Notes: generated by a model not told the origin, from the letters alone. A DNA stretch of 64,000 nucleotides from Erythrobacter oryzae (GCF_030271515.1 NZ_JASCXI010000001.1:496001-560000); one strand, 5' to 3'; positions 1-11,631 are shown, counted from the stretch's first letter. Numbers and translations are program-made.

Positions 1-26
1 GGCTGCTGGGCGGCCGGAAGCGCTGA
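1..26 (+). CDS. 3' end of an upstream gene (partial)
   Basis: An open frame enters the window from the left and ends Leu-Leu-Gly-Gly-Arg-Lys-Arg-stop, with TGA at 24-26. It lies 24 bases before a run of small membrane-protein genes on the same strand. A basic tail after hydrophobic residues fits another small membrane protein of that cluster, but seven residues do not allow identification. Confidence 0.35.
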
Positions 27-50
27 GGCCGCCTGCGGGAAGGCACTTTC

Positions 51-473
51 ATGGCTGACATCGATCCCGGCCTGACGCCGCCGCCGGAGGGCGCTCCGGC
101 GGAATCGGCCGCTGCGCCCGAAGCGCCCGACACCACCCTGTCGGGCCTGCGCGAGGATGTGACCGCGCTGGTCGAGGACGCGCGCAACTATGCCGAGGCC
201 GAACTCGCCTTCCAGAAGACCCGCGCCGCGCTCGCCGGCAAGCATGGCGCGCGGGCGCTGGTGCTGCTGGTGCTGGCGCTAGTGTTGCTCAACCTCGCGC
301 TGATCGCGCTGGCGGTGGGCGCGGTGATCGCGCTCGCCCCGCTGGTGACGATCTGGGGCGCGATCGCGATCGTCGTCGGCGTGCTGCTGTTCGGCGTCGC
401 GCTGCTGGTGATGGGCGCGGTCAAGGACGGCAAGATGATCGGGGCGATGTTCGGCGGGGACGAGGCACCATGA
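51..473 (+). CDS. Phage holin family (YqjE-like) membrane protein
   Basis: This 140-residue protein has an acidic, Ala/Pro-rich N-terminus and an amphipathic helix (about residues 28-60). Two long hydrophobic helices follow (about 63-92 and 98-122) with little between them. That architecture matches the holin superfamily III / YqjE-type proteins, which in alphaproteobacteria sit beside DUF883 genes and are not linked to phage lysis. Its TGA overlaps the ATG of the next gene by 4 bases (ATGA), so the two are translationally coupled. Role is inferred only: inner-membrane, envelope or stress associated. Confidence 0.7.
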   Translation: MADIDPGLTPPPEGAPAESAAAPEAPDTTLSGLREDVTALVEDARNYAEAELAFQKTRAALAGKHGARALVLLVLALVLLNLALIALAVGAVIALAPLVTIWGAIAIVVGVLLFGVALLVMGAVKDGKMIGAMFGGDEAP

Positions 474-853
474 CCCGCCTGCCCGACCGCTTCATCGAGG
501 ATCGCACCTTGCGCGATGCGGCGCGCGCGGTGCTGACCGAGGACATCGACCGGCTGCGCGGGAGCCTGGCCGAACAGGGCATTGCAAGCCGCGTGTCGAC
601 CGGCGTCTCCTCGACCATCTCCGAGCGCATCCGCTCGGGCGCGCGTGACGTTCTGGCCGAAGTCCGCGCGCAGGCGGGCGAGCGCAAGGGCCTGATTGCC
701 GGGATCATCGCGGCCATCGTGCTGTTCCTCGCGCGCGGGCCGATCCTCGACTGGATCGAGGAACTGCTCGAAAGCGATTTCCAAGACGACGACGAAGCCA
801 TCACGGATGCACCCGCCGACCCCGAGGCGGCATCCGCAGGAGAGACCCAATGA
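470..853 (+). CDS. Small membrane-anchored protein of the holin/DUF883 cluster
   Basis: I do not recognise a named family. The 127-residue product has a charged helical N-terminal half, one hydrophobic segment at about residues 74-91, and an acidic tail rich in Asp, Glu and Ala. Both ends overlap neighbours by 4 bases (470-473 and 850-853), so it belongs to a three-gene, translationally coupled unit with the holin-family gene before it and the DUF883 gene after it. It occupies the place of YqjK in the enterobacterial yqjDEK cluster, but sequence similarity to YqjK is not evident by eye. Confidence 0.7.
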   Translation: MTRLPDRFIEDRTLRDAARAVLTEDIDRLRGSLAEQGIASRVSTGVSSTISERIRSGARDVLAEVRAQAGERKGLIAGIIAAIVLFLARGPILDWIEELLESDFQDDDEAITDAPADPEAASAGETQ

Positions 854-1419
854 CCACTACCCCCGCGAATGATCAACGCGACGCGCTGCGTGCCCGCATC
901 GAAGCGGCCGAGCGCCGCAATGCCGAGAAGAGCCTCGCCGACCAGGCCCGCGCCGCCGCCGATGCCGCGATCGACTACACCCGCGCCAACCCGCTGACCG
1001 TGATCGGCGGCGCGGTCGCCTTCGGGCTGGTGATCGGCCTTCTCACCCGCCCGGGCCGCCGGGTCGCGGGCCGCGCGCTCCATTCGGCGGGCGACGCGAT
1101 CTCGGGCGCGGCTTCGAGCGCAACTTCGGGCGTCAAGAGCATCACTTCGCGCAGCGGATCGCGGCTCGGCGCCATGATCGGCGAGGCGGCGATGGCCTAT
1201 GCCATGACCGTGATCGACGACCTGCTCGACGCCGCGCGCGAGGGCAAGGAGCGCGCCGGGGATCTCGGCGAGGCGGCCGGTACGCAGGCGAAGAAGCTGA
1301 CGGCGAGCGCTTCGGACGCAGCCGGTTCGGCGGCGGACAGCACCCGCACCCTTGCGCGCAAGACCCGCGATGCGGCGCTTGGCGTGGTGCGCGATATCCG
1401 GCGTCAGACCAAAGACTGA
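850..1419 (+). CDS. DUF883 (ElaB/YqjD-like) family protein
   Basis: The 189-residue product is dominated by Ala, Asp, Arg and Lys heptad-like helix. A single membrane segment lies near residues 50-65 and includes the Gly-rich turn (GLVIGLLTRPGRR) typical of DUF883/YqjD. In E. coli, YqjD is an inner-membrane protein that associates with ribosomes in stationary phase; whether this longer form does so is unknown. The C-terminal 100 residues are a low-complexity amphipathic helix, longer than in YqjD. It is the last gene of the coupled trio; a structured gap of 83 bases follows. Confidence 0.8.
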   Translation: MTTTPANDQRDALRARIEAAERRNAEKSLADQARAAADAAIDYTRANPLTVIGGAVAFGLVIGLLTRPGRRVAGRALHSAGDAISGAASSATSGVKSITSRSGSRLGAMIGEAAMAYAMTVIDDLLDAAREGKERAGDLGEAAGTQAKKLTASASDAAGSAADSTRTLARKTRDAALGVVRDIRRQTKD

Positions 1420-1443
1420 CCCGCCCCGCACGGGAGGAGGCTT

Positions 1444-1494
1444 GCCCTTGGCGAGAAGCGCGCTAAGGGGCGCGCATCCTTCCTCCCCAAGGGC
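1444..1494 (+). promoter_or_regulatory. Stem-loop leader that can hide the ribosome-binding site of the DUF4170 gene
   Basis: A perfect 8-base inverted repeat, GCCCTTGG (1444-1451) and CCAAGGGC (1487-1494), encloses a second perfect repeat, GCGCGC (1458-1463) and GCGCGC (1470-1475). The right outer arm contains the only Shine-Dalgarno-like sequence (AAGGG) before the ATG at 1503. The folded form would therefore occlude initiation. There is no T-run, so it is not a terminator. Function is inferred from structure only. Confidence 0.5.
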
Positions 1495-1502
1495 GCATAA
1501 CA

Positions 1503-1733
1503 ATGGCAGAAACCACCCCCACCCAGCGGCTCCACCTCGTGATGGGCGGCCGCGTCAAGGACCCGCGCGGGCTTGAATTCCAGGACCCGGAGAGCATCCA
1601 TGTCGTCGGCGTCTACAGCTCGTATGATGCCGCAGTCGACGCATGGCGCGCGCAGGCACAGCGCACGGTCGACGATGCGGAGATGAAATATGTCGTCGTT
1701 CATATCCACAAGCTGCTGACGCCCGAGGACTGA
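1503..1733 (+). CDS. DUF4170 domain protein
   Basis: This 76-residue protein matches DUF4170, a small alphaproteobacterial family of unknown function, over its whole length. Visible features are the VMGGRVKDPRG start of the domain, the VVGVYSSYDAAVDAWRAQAQ segment and the YVVVHIHKLL C-terminal strand. The fold looks alpha/beta and soluble. The start has AAGGG nine bases upstream, inside the hairpin described for its leader. Confidence 0.85.
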   Translation: MAETTPTQRLHLVMGGRVKDPRGLEFQDPESIHVVGVYSSYDAAVDAWRAQAQRTVDDAEMKYVVVHIHKLLTPED

Positions 1734-1756
1734 GGCCCCAAGGGCCCGGCTGCCGG

Positions 1757-2242
1757 ATGGACTACGCCACCCGCCCTGCCCGGCCCGAAGACGGCCCCGC
1801 GCTGACCGCCATCACGCTCGCCGCGATCCGCGAAACGGCGCGCGCTGCCTACAGCCCCGAGCAGGTCGAGGCGTGGTCGGCGCGGGTGGCACAATCCGCG
1901 CGGATCGCGGGGGCGTTTGCTGGCGATTTCGTCCGGGTTGCGGTCGATCAGGCGGATAGCCCTGTCGCCTATTTCGTGCTCGAGGCGGACGGGCATCTCG
2001 ACATGCTCTATTGTCACCCCGATCACGGCGGTCGCGGGCTCGGGCGGCGGTTGCTGGCCGAAGCCGAACTGGCAGCGCGCGCGCTCGATCTCACCCGCCT
2101 GCTCACCGAGGCGAGCGAGCTCGCCCGGCCGGTTTTCGCGCGCGCGGGATACACGCTGCTTCACCGGCGCAACTTCACGATCCCCCACGAGGGGCGCGAG
2201 GTCGCGATCCACAATTACGCGATGGAAAAGCGCCTCGCCTGA
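1757..2242 (+). CDS. GNAT family N-acetyltransferase
   Basis: The 161-residue protein has the GNAT layout: N-terminal strand-helix, the central strand AYFVLEADGHLDMLYCHPDH, then the acetyl-CoA pyrophosphate loop GGRGLGRRLL at residues 91-100. The tail (LLHRRNFTIPHEGREVAIHNYAMEK, split over about residues 135-158) resembles YafP/ElaA-like acetyltransferases. Substrate is unknown. The ATG at 1757 is preferred over an in-frame extension into the preceding gene because the domain starts right after it. Confidence 0.88.
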   Translation: MDYATRPARPEDGPALTAITLAAIRETARAAYSPEQVEAWSARVAQSARIAGAFAGDFVRVAVDQADSPVAYFVLEADGHLDMLYCHPDHGGRGLGRRLLAEAELAARALDLTRLLTEASELARPVFARAGYTLLHRRNFTIPHEGREVAIHNYAMEKRLA

Positions 2243-2251
2243 GGCGCTGTG

Positions 2252-2539
2252 TTACCGCAGAGCGGCGGCCGCCGCAGCTGCACCGACCGCGATCAGCGCC
2301 AGCAAGGCGCGGGTCCGGCGGCCCGAGCGGCGGCCCTGCCACAGCTCCTCGTCGAGCCACCACTTGCCCTGCCCGTCGGTCTTGAGCACGTCCGCGCCCT
2401 TCAGCCGCTCGAAAGCGCGCTGGCGGCTGGGTCTGGCAGGGGCATAGGGGATGGCATCGGCCATGCTGACCGCGCCCGCTTCGATGAAATGGGCGGCGAC
2501 CTTGCGTTCGGCCAGCGGCCTTACCGGAACCACAGCCAT
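2252..2539 (-). CDS. Small conserved-looking membrane protein, function unknown
   Basis: I do not recognise this 95-residue protein. It begins with a short basic-hydrophobic region, has a central tract with KTDGQGKWWLDEELWQGR, and ends in one hydrophobic helix (about residues 76-94). That makes it a probable tail-anchored inner-membrane protein. It lies 24 bases downstream of greA on the same strand, so it may be co-transcribed with it, and converges on the acetyltransferase gene. Confidence 0.6.
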   Translation of the reverse strand: MAVVPVRPLAERKVAAHFIEAGAVSMADAIPYAPARPSRQRAFERLKGADVLKTDGQGKWWLDEELWQGRRSGRRTRALLALIAVGAAAAAAALR

Positions 2540-2563
2540 ATCGCGCCCCCCTTTAACTCCGCG

Positions 2564-3040
2564 TCAAATGAACTCGATCTTGTCGACGAGGTAGAACTTC
2601 TCGCCCGAAGGCACGGTAACCTCGATCTCGTCGCCAACCTGCTTGCCGATCAGCGCGCGCGCGAGCGGCGAGTTGTAGCTGATCCGGCCCTTGTTGGCGT
2701 CCGCCTCGGTCTGGCCGACGATCTGGTAACGGATCGGCTTGTCGTTCTCGTCAAGCAGGGTGACGGTCGCGCCGAACACGATCTTGTCGCCCGACAGCGT
2801 GGTCGGATCGATGATCTGCGCACGGCTCACCCGGTCCTCGATCTCGGCGATCTGCGCCTCGACCTGGCCCTGGCGTTCCTTGGCGGCGTGATACTCGGCG
2901 TTTTCCGAAAGGTCGCCGTGGGCGCGCGCTTCCTCGATCGCCTCGACGATCTTCGGGCGCTCCTCGCGCAGGACCTTGAGGTCGGCGGTGAGCCGCTCGT
3001 AACCCTCGGCCAGCATCGGGACCTTTTCCATCGTCGCCAT
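2564..3040 (-). CDS. greA: Transcription elongation factor GreA
   Basis: GreA rescues backtracked RNA polymerase by stimulating transcript cleavage through the secondary channel. The protein has the N-terminal coiled coil ([20 protein letters not shown]) with the acidic tip region [18 protein letters not shown], which carries the conserved Asp and Glu. The C-terminal FKBP-like domain ([17 protein letters not shown]) follows. Starting at ATG 3040 gives 158 residues, the usual GreA length; an in-frame extension to 3112 adds residues not expected in GreA. It follows carB on the same strand, a common alphaproteobacterial order. Confidence 0.96.
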   Translation of the reverse strand: MATMEKVPMLAEGYERLTADLKVLREERPKIVEAIEEARAHGDLSENAEYHAAKERQGQVEAQIAEIEDRVSRAQIIDPTTLSGDKIVFGATVTLLDENDKPIRYQIVGQTEADANKGRISYNSPLARALIGKQVGDEIEVTVPSGEKFYLVDKIEFI

Positions 3041-3156
3041 AGCTTTCGTCTTTCCGCTTGTTTTTCTTGGCCCCTGCCCCCGAGGGAAAAGAGAGCTTTC
3101 AACGCCGTCCAATTGGCTCGACGTCAGGCACTCTCGTTTGTCGGGGGAGGTGTCAG

Positions 3157-6482
<3,326 letters not shown>

Positions 6483-6483
<1 letters not shown>

Positions 6484-7100
6484 CAGGATTCCTGCTCGGA
6501 AAAGGCGAAGATCAGCTTGGTGTAGCGGTTCACGTAGGGCAGCACGTCGGGCTTGGAGGCGGCGGCGCCGAAGACGAAGGTGCAGTTGCGGCGGATGTCG
6601 ATCAGCCGGTCCCCGTCGCGCGCCATGATGTAGCTCAGCACATAATAGGAGCGCGGGGCATTGCTGCGGCCGACGACGTCGAGCTTTTTCACCGTATCGG
6701 TGCCGCTGGCGAGGCGCTCGCCATCGATGAAGCCCTGTTCGCGGCGCTCTGCGGCCACTGCCTTGTGGCGCGCGGCGGGGTCGAAGTCTTCCTCGTTGAA
6801 CGGGCCCTGCGAGGCGGCGATGCGGCAGTCCATGCGGCCTGCGACGGGGTAGCGGGTTGCTTCGTCATGGAGCACGGGGCGCCAGAAGGTGATGACCGGC
6901 AGGCCTGTCTCCGGCGAGGCATCGAGCGTCACCGAGCCATCGCCCTGAAACGCCACGCCCTCGGCGATCTCCGCGCCGGGCCACTCGGAGACGGGCGCGG
7001 GGTTCTGGGCGAGCGAACCGGTTGAAATTGTTGCGAACGTAGCGGCGAGTGCAGTAAGCTGAACCCAAATTGGGATGTAGACCAAATGTGGTCGGGCCAT
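6483..7100 (-). CDS. Exported protein of unknown function between carA and carB; 5' end doubtful
   Basis: The mature part (from about residue 33, [19 protein letters not shown]) reads as a normal GC-rich protein with the motif [23 protein letters not shown] and no family I recognise. The first 30 residues are odd: codon use becomes AT-rich and the putative signal peptide is atypical. The strongest Shine-Dalgarno (AGGAG, about 7119-7123) stands before an ATG at 7113 in the wrong frame. The in-frame options are ATG 7100 (used here) and GTG 7127. I infer that the original 5' end was lost or frameshifted next to the inserted gene upstream. It is coupled to carB by a 1-base overlap. Confidence 0.6.
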
Positions 7101-7206
7101 GCCGTAGTCGCATTTAGGTCTCCTCACAGCCGATCTGCCTTACTCAGACCGGCTCTGAGAATACGAAGAGCCGACATCTCCAAGACCGAGCTCTCTCCAT
7201 GAGGCA

Positions 7207-7848
7207 TCACAGAAGTCCCACGATTAGGCTACCGAGAGCCATCAAGATACCGGCGATTACAAAACGGTAAGTGTCCTCAATTCCCCCTTCCATTACAGCC
7301 TTAAGCCGATCCCAAACGAGATAATTGAATGCTCCTACAGCAAACCTTTTGCCTGCCGATATCAGGCTTTTCCAAGCGCTGAGACTAGCGAGTGTTTCGT
7401 CGCGGATGATTGGGTCAAGTGAGTTGCTCGCCCGCAGAACTTCTTCAGCATCCGATACTGACGAGATCGCTTGCTCATAATCGTCTTGGTTGTCACCAAA
7501 TGACACCATGCGACTTGAAGCAGGAGCAAGTTGCTGATCCAACAATAACAACGGGTCGCTTGCTGCTTGCGCTGCCTCAGTAGCAGTCAGCCGCTCCAAG
7601 TAGGTTTGCTCAACTAGCCTATATCCCGCCTGTGATATAGAATAGGACGAGGGTCTATTCATTGAATAGCTTCCATCCAGCAACTCGCGATTAGCAAGCG
7701 CACGCACCGCTAATTCCACACGTTGCCTTCCGAACTGACCATTCAGAAGATCAAATACTTCAGAAACATAGAGCTTTTGATCTCCCTTCTGTGCATGATC
7801 GTAGAAGGCGTTAAGGACCAATTGCTCCAGCTCGTCTTGAGTGACCAT
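7207..7848 (-). CDS. AT-rich accessory gene in the car locus: predicted helical/winged-helix protein with C-terminal membrane anchor
   Basis: No named family is recognised. The 213 residues begin with a DNA-binding-like helical region (DELEQLVLNAFYDHAQKG ... VELAVRALANRELLDG, then a Tyr/Ser-rich wing), continue with a polar linker, and end in one membrane segment (FVIAGILMALGSLIVGLL). Base composition is visibly lower in GC than any neighbour, with many AT-ending codons, suggesting transfer from elsewhere. ATG 7848 follows a GGGGTG ribosome-binding site. A GTG at 7857 would instead overlap the carA stop by 4 bases. It is transcribed with the car genes. Confidence 0.7.
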   Translation of the reverse strand: MVTQDELEQLVLNAFYDHAQKGDQKLYVSEVFDLLNGQFGRQRVELAVRALANRELLDGSYSMNRPSSYSISQAGYRLVEQTYLERLTATEAAQAASDPLLLLDQQLAPASSRMVSFGDNQDDYEQAISSVSDAEEVLRASNSLDPIIRDETLASLSAWKSLISAGKRFAVGAFNYLVWDRLKAVMEGGIEDTYRFVIAGILMALGSLIVGLL

Positions 7849-7853
7849 GCTGT

Positions 7854-9035
7854 TCACCCCAGCCCCCCAACAAACTTCTCGAACAGGTAGAAACTATCCT
7901 GCGGCCCCGGGCTCGCCTCAGGGTGATACTGCACGGCAAACGCCCGCTTGCCGCGAATAGAAATCCCGCAATTCGTCCCGTCGAACAGCGAGACATGGGT
8001 CTGCTCGACATTCTCGGGCAGGGTTGCGGCATCGACCGCAAAGCCGTGGTTCATAGAGGTGATCTCGACCAGACCCGTGGTCTCGCCCCAGCCCTCGCCC
8101 ACACGCTGCACCGGATGGTTCGCGCCGCGGTGGCCCTGGTGCATCTTGATCGTCTTCGCCCCCGCCGCCAGCCCGAGCATCTGGTGGCCCAGGCAGATGC
8201 CGAACAGCGGCACATCGGCGTCCAGAAGCGCCTTGATCACCGGCACGGCATATTCGCCGGTCGCCGCCGGATCGCCCGGGCCGTTGGAGAGGAACACGCC
8301 GTCGGGTGCGAGGGCCATGATCTCGTCGAACCCGGTCTTGGCGGGCACCACCGTCACCCGCGCGCCCGCCTTCACGAGATTGCGAAAAATATTGTCCTTC
8401 GCGCCGTAATCGATCGCGACCACGTGCGGCTTGGCGTCGAAGGCCGCGCGGCCGTAGCCCTTGCCGAGGCTCCACGAGCCACCCGCCCACTGCTCGCCGC
8501 CCTCGCGGGTGACGCGGATGGCGAGGTCCATGCCTTCGAGGCCCGGCCACTCGGCGGCGCGTTTCACCAGCGCGGGGATGTCGAACTTGCCGTCGGGCGC
8601 ATGGGCGATCACTGCGTTGGGCGCGCCGCTCTGGCGGATGCGGCGGGTGAGCGCGCGGGTGTCGATGCCGGAAAGACCGATCTTGCCGTTCCTCACCATC
8701 CATTCGGTGAAACGCTCGATCGAGCGGAAATTGCTGGGCTCGGTCACGTCCTCGCGCACCACGCAGCCGACCGCGCCTTCGACCTTGCTCTCGATATCCT
8801 CGCCATTCGCGCCGACATTGCCGATATGCGGGAAGGTGAATGTGACGATCTGCGCGGCGTAGGAGGGATCGGTCATCACCTCCTGATAGCCGGTCATCGC
8901 GGTGTTGAAGCACACCTCGCCCACGGCGCTTCCCGTCGCCCCGAAGCCCCGGCCCCAGACCACCGTGCCATCGGCCAGAACCAGAACGCCGGTTGCGCCT
9001 GAGGGTTGCGCGCGGAAAGATGCGGGGTCGGCCAT
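7854..9035 (-). CDS. carA: Carbamoyl-phosphate synthase, small (glutaminase) subunit
   Basis: CarA hydrolyses glutamine and channels ammonia to CarB. The 393-residue protein has the N-terminal CPSase small-chain domain (VLVLADGTVVWGRGFGA ... CFNTAMTGYQEVMTDPSY) and a class I glutamine amidotransferase domain. Its nucleophilic Cys is in GICLGHQML (about residue 279), and the catalytic His-Glu pair is in QYHPEASPGP. It opens the minus-strand car transcription unit and has a well-placed promoter just upstream. Confidence 0.97.
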   Translation of the reverse strand: MADPASFRAQPSGATGVLVLADGTVVWGRGFGATGSAVGEVCFNTAMTGYQEVMTDPSYAAQIVTFTFPHIGNVGANGEDIESKVEGAVGCVVREDVTEPSNFRSIERFTEWMVRNGKIGLSGIDTRALTRRIRQSGAPNAVIAHAPDGKFDIPALVKRAAEWPGLEGMDLAIRVTREGGEQWAGGSWSLGKGYGRAAFDAKPHVVAIDYGAKDNIFRNLVKAGARVTVVPAKTGFDEIMALAPDGVFLSNGPGDPAATGEYAVPVIKALLDADVPLFGICLGHQMLGLAAGAKTIKMHQGHRGANHPVQRVGEGWGETTGLVEITSMNHGFAVDAATLPENVEQTHVSLFDGTNCGISIRGKRAFAVQYHPEASPGPQDSFYLFEKFVGGLG

Positions 9036-9080
9036 GGGGCGCTCCGTTACAGGGGTTCCAGCGATGGTGCTAAGTTTTGC

Positions 9081-9109
9081 CCGCTAGGCCCCTCGCCCCC
9101 CCGCGTCAA
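9081..9109 (-). promoter_or_regulatory. Predicted carA promoter
   Basis: Reading the minus strand, TTGACG (9104-9109) is followed after exactly 17 bases by TAGCGG (9081-9086). This puts the transcript start near 9074, about 39 bases before the carA ATG. The same -35/spacer geometry is seen before tRNA-Glu in this window, which supports it. The -10 is GC-rich, as is usual in such genomes. Confidence 0.55.
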
Positions 9110-9179
9110 CCTAGGCTTGGCGCTGAATTTGCGTTAGGGGCGCGGGCCAGAGACCCCTTCCACAGGAAACATCAGAAAA

Positions 9180-9635
9180 ATGATCCGTGACGATATCAAG
9201 GCCGCCACCATTGCCGCGATGAAGGCAGGCGAGAAGGACCGCACCGCCGCGCTCCGCCAGATCAGCGCCAAGATCAAGGACCGTGACATCGAGGAACGCA
9301 CCGCCGCCGCACCGGTGAGCGATGACGATGTGCTGGTGACGAGCGTGCTCCAGAAGATGGCCAAGCAGCGCCGCGAATCGATCGAGATGTATGATGCCGG
9401 CGGCCGCACCGAACTGGCTGCGGTCGAGCGTGCGGAACTCGCCGTGATCGAGGAGTTCCTGCCGCAGATGATGGACGAGGCCGCGACCAAGGCCGCGATC
9501 GAGGCGATCAAGGCGGAACTCGGCGCGAGCTCCATGAAGGACATGGGCGCGGTGATGACCGAACTGCGCAATCGCCACGGTGCGGTGCTGGATGGCAAGC
9601 TCGCAAGCGGGCTGGTGAAAGCTGCTTTGAGCTAA
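9180..9635 (+). CDS. GatB/YqeY domain protein
   Basis: A 151-residue stand-alone YqeY-type protein related to the tail domain of the GatB amidotransferase subunit. Features are the start MIRDDIKAATIAAMKAGEKDR, the LRQISAKIKDRDIEER helix, and LAVIEEFLPQMMDEA followed by MGAVMTELRNRHGAVLDGKLAS. The tail domain binds tRNA in GatB; the role of free YqeY is not established. It sits immediately before dnaG-rpoD, its usual place in alphaproteobacteria, and diverges from carA. Confidence 0.92.
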   Translation: MIRDDIKAATIAAMKAGEKDRTAALRQISAKIKDRDIEERTAAAPVSDDDVLVTSVLQKMAKQRRESIEMYDAGGRTELAAVERAELAVIEEFLPQMMDEAATKAAIEAIKAELGASSMKDMGAVMTELRNRHGAVLDGKLASGLVKAALS

Positions 9636-9696
9636 GCCACAGACCCGTCCACAGCCCGCGCTTGAACCCTCGGGCTTTCGGGCGCACCTAAGACCC

Positions 9697-11583
9697 ATGG
9701 CCATCACCCCGCAATGGAAGGACGAGCTGCGTGCGCGGATCACGCTCTCGACGCTTGTCCAGCGCTCGGTGAAGCTGACGCGGGCGGGGCGCGAGTGGAA
9801 GGGGTGCTGCCCGTTCCATGACGAGAAGACACCGAGCTTCTACGTCAACGACCAGAAGCAGTTCTACCACTGCTTCGGTTGCGGGGCGCATGGCGATGCG
9901 ATCAGCTGGATGGTGGACCAGCAGGGCCTCCAGTTCATGGACGCGGTCAAGGAATTGGCCGCGATGGCCGGGATGGAGGTCCCCGCCCCCGATCCCGTCA
10001 TGGCCAAGAAGGCCGAGGCGCGCGCCAGTCTGATCGATGTGACCGAAGCGGCGCAGAAGTTTTTTGTCGAGGCACTTGGGGGCCCGTCAGGCAGCGCGGC
10101 GCGCGAATATCTCCAGAGGCGCGGTTTCTCGCCGCAGGTGATGGCCGAATTCGGCTTCGGTTGGGCCCCGGACGACAGACAGGCCCTCCCCCGTGCCCTG
10201 TCGGGCTTCGGCGAGGATATGCTCGAGGGCGCCGGGATGCGCGCCAGCAACGAGCAGGGCGAGCGCTATGACCGCTTCCGTGGCCGCGTGATGCTGCCCA
10301 TTCAGGACGCGCGGGGGCGGGTGATCGCCTTCGGGGGCCGCATCCTCGACAAGCGCGACGGGGTGGCGAAATACCTCAACTCCCCCGACACCGACCTCTT
10401 CGACAAGGGCCGCACGCTCTACAACCTCCACCGCGCCGCCCCCGCCGCGCGCCAGAGCGGGCGGGTGGTGGTGGTCGAGGGCTACATGGACGTGATCGCG
10501 CTCGCAAATGCGGGCATCAGGGACGCGGTCGCCCCGCTCGGCACGGCGCTCACAGAGATGCAGCTCGAACTGCTGTGGCGCATGGTCGAGGTGCCGGTGC
10601 TGTGCTTCGATGGCGACGTGGCAGGCCAGCGCGCGGCGATGCGGGCGATTGCGCGGGCGCTGCCGATGCTCGCGCCGATGCGCTCGCTCGGGATCGTGCG
10701 CCTGCCCGCGGGCCTTGATCCCGACGACCTCATCAAGGCGCAAGGGGCGGCGGCGATGGAACAGCTGCTTGCCCAGCCCGCCCCGCTGATCGACACCCTG
10801 TGGGAGTTCGAGCGCGATGCCCAGCCCCTCGCCACGCCCGAGGCCAAGGCGGGGCTCAAGGCGCGGCTGATGGCGCATGTCGAGACCATCGCCGACCCCG
10901 AGATCAAGAGCCTCTACCGCCGCGAGCTCTCCGACCGCTTCTCGGCCTTCGCCTATCCTCCACGGCCTCAGCGCCCGCCCCCGCAGGCCCGCCCCGCCCC
11001 GGGCCAGCGCACCACATGGCGGGGCGCCAATGTCCCGCCGCCGGGCCTTTCGGAAGAAGCGCGGGTGCAGCTTTCGGGGATGATGGCGGGCGGCCAGCGG
11101 CAGGGCCTGCTGCAGGCCGTGCTGGCGGGCCTTGCGCGCCATCCCGGGCAGATCGCCCGCCATACCGAGGCGCTCATCAGCCTCGCCCGGCTGCTCCCCG
11201 CAGCGGCTCCCGCGATCGAATCGCTCATCGCGCTTGCGGAAACGCTTGATTCGCGCGACGCAACCGCCATATGGCTAACCACGCAAGGCCAACCCGCCCC
11301 GTCGGCAGATATCCGCTACGCCTTTCTCGAAGAAGGCACCGATCCCGACGCTGCGTGCGAGGAACTGGCTGAAGCTGTGTCGCTGCTGGTCGAAAGACCG
11401 GCGCTTGAGGCTGCGCTTGCGGCCACGATCGCGCGTTTCGACAGCGATCCGGAAGGATCGTTTGCGGAGCAGACCCGTTTGCGTGCACAGCTCATCGCAA
11501 CCGAAGAAAGATTGAAGGCCTTCGGACGCCGCAAGGCCTCCGCGCCGGTCAAGCTCGAGGCCGGCACGGACGATACGCCCTGA
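9697..11583 (+). CDS. dnaG: DNA primase
   Basis: DnaG makes RNA primers at the replication fork. The 628-residue protein has the CHC2 zinc-binding domain (Cys38, His41, Cys59, Cys62), the RNA polymerase core and a Toprim domain with VVVVEGYMDVIAL at about 258-270 and the metal-binding CFDGDVAGQ at about 302-310. A variable C-terminal DnaB-interaction domain follows a Pro-rich linker (about residues 425-450). It is flanked by yqeY and rpoD, forming a macromolecular-synthesis cluster in which rpsU is replaced by yqeY. Confidence 0.97.
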   Translation: MAITPQWKDELRARITLSTLVQRSVKLTRAGREWKGCCPFHDEKTPSFYVNDQKQFYHCFGCGAHGDAISWMVDQQGLQFMDAVKELAAMAGMEVPAPDPVMAKKAEARASLIDVTEAAQKFFVEALGGPSGSAAREYLQRRGFSPQVMAEFGFGWAPDDRQALPRALSGFGEDMLEGAGMRASNEQGERYDRFRGRVMLPIQDARGRVIAFGGRILDKRDGVAKYLNSPDTDLFDKGRTLYNLHRAAPAARQSGRVVVVEGYMDVIALANAGIRDAVAPLGTALTEMQLELLWRMVEVPVLCFDGDVAGQRAAMRAIARALPMLAPMRSLGIVRLPAGLDPDDLIKAQGAAAMEQLLAQPAPLIDTLWEFERDAQPLATPEAKAGLKARLMAHVETIADPEIKSLYRRELSDRFSAFAYPPRPQRPPPQARPAPGQRTTWRGANVPPPGLSEEARVQLSGMMAGGQRQGLLQAVLAGLARHPGQIARHTEALISLARLLPAAAPAIESLIALAETLDSRDATAIWLTTQGQPAPSADIRYAFLEEGTDPDAACEELAEAVSLLVERPALEAALAATIARFDSDPEGSFAEQTRLRAQLIATEERLKAFGRRKASAPVKLEAGTDDTP

Positions 11584-11605
11584 CCGGGCACACATGGGAC
11601 CAACA

Positions 11606-11631
11606 GGCGCCCCGCCACACGGCAGGGCGCC
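11606..11631 (+). repeat. Hairpin between dnaG and rpoD
   Basis: GGCGCCC (11606-11612) and GGGCGCC (11625-11631) form a perfect 7-bp stem with a 12-base loop, midway in the 73-base dnaG-rpoD gap. No T-run follows. It could be an mRNA processing or stability element separating primase from sigma-factor expression, as happens at this locus in E. coli, but that is inference. Confidence 0.4.

Noticed and set aside
51..473. Prophage lysis gene because of the holin family name
   Set aside because: No endolysin, integrase or phage structural gene is nearby, and the gene is coupled to a DUF883 gene. The family name is historical here.
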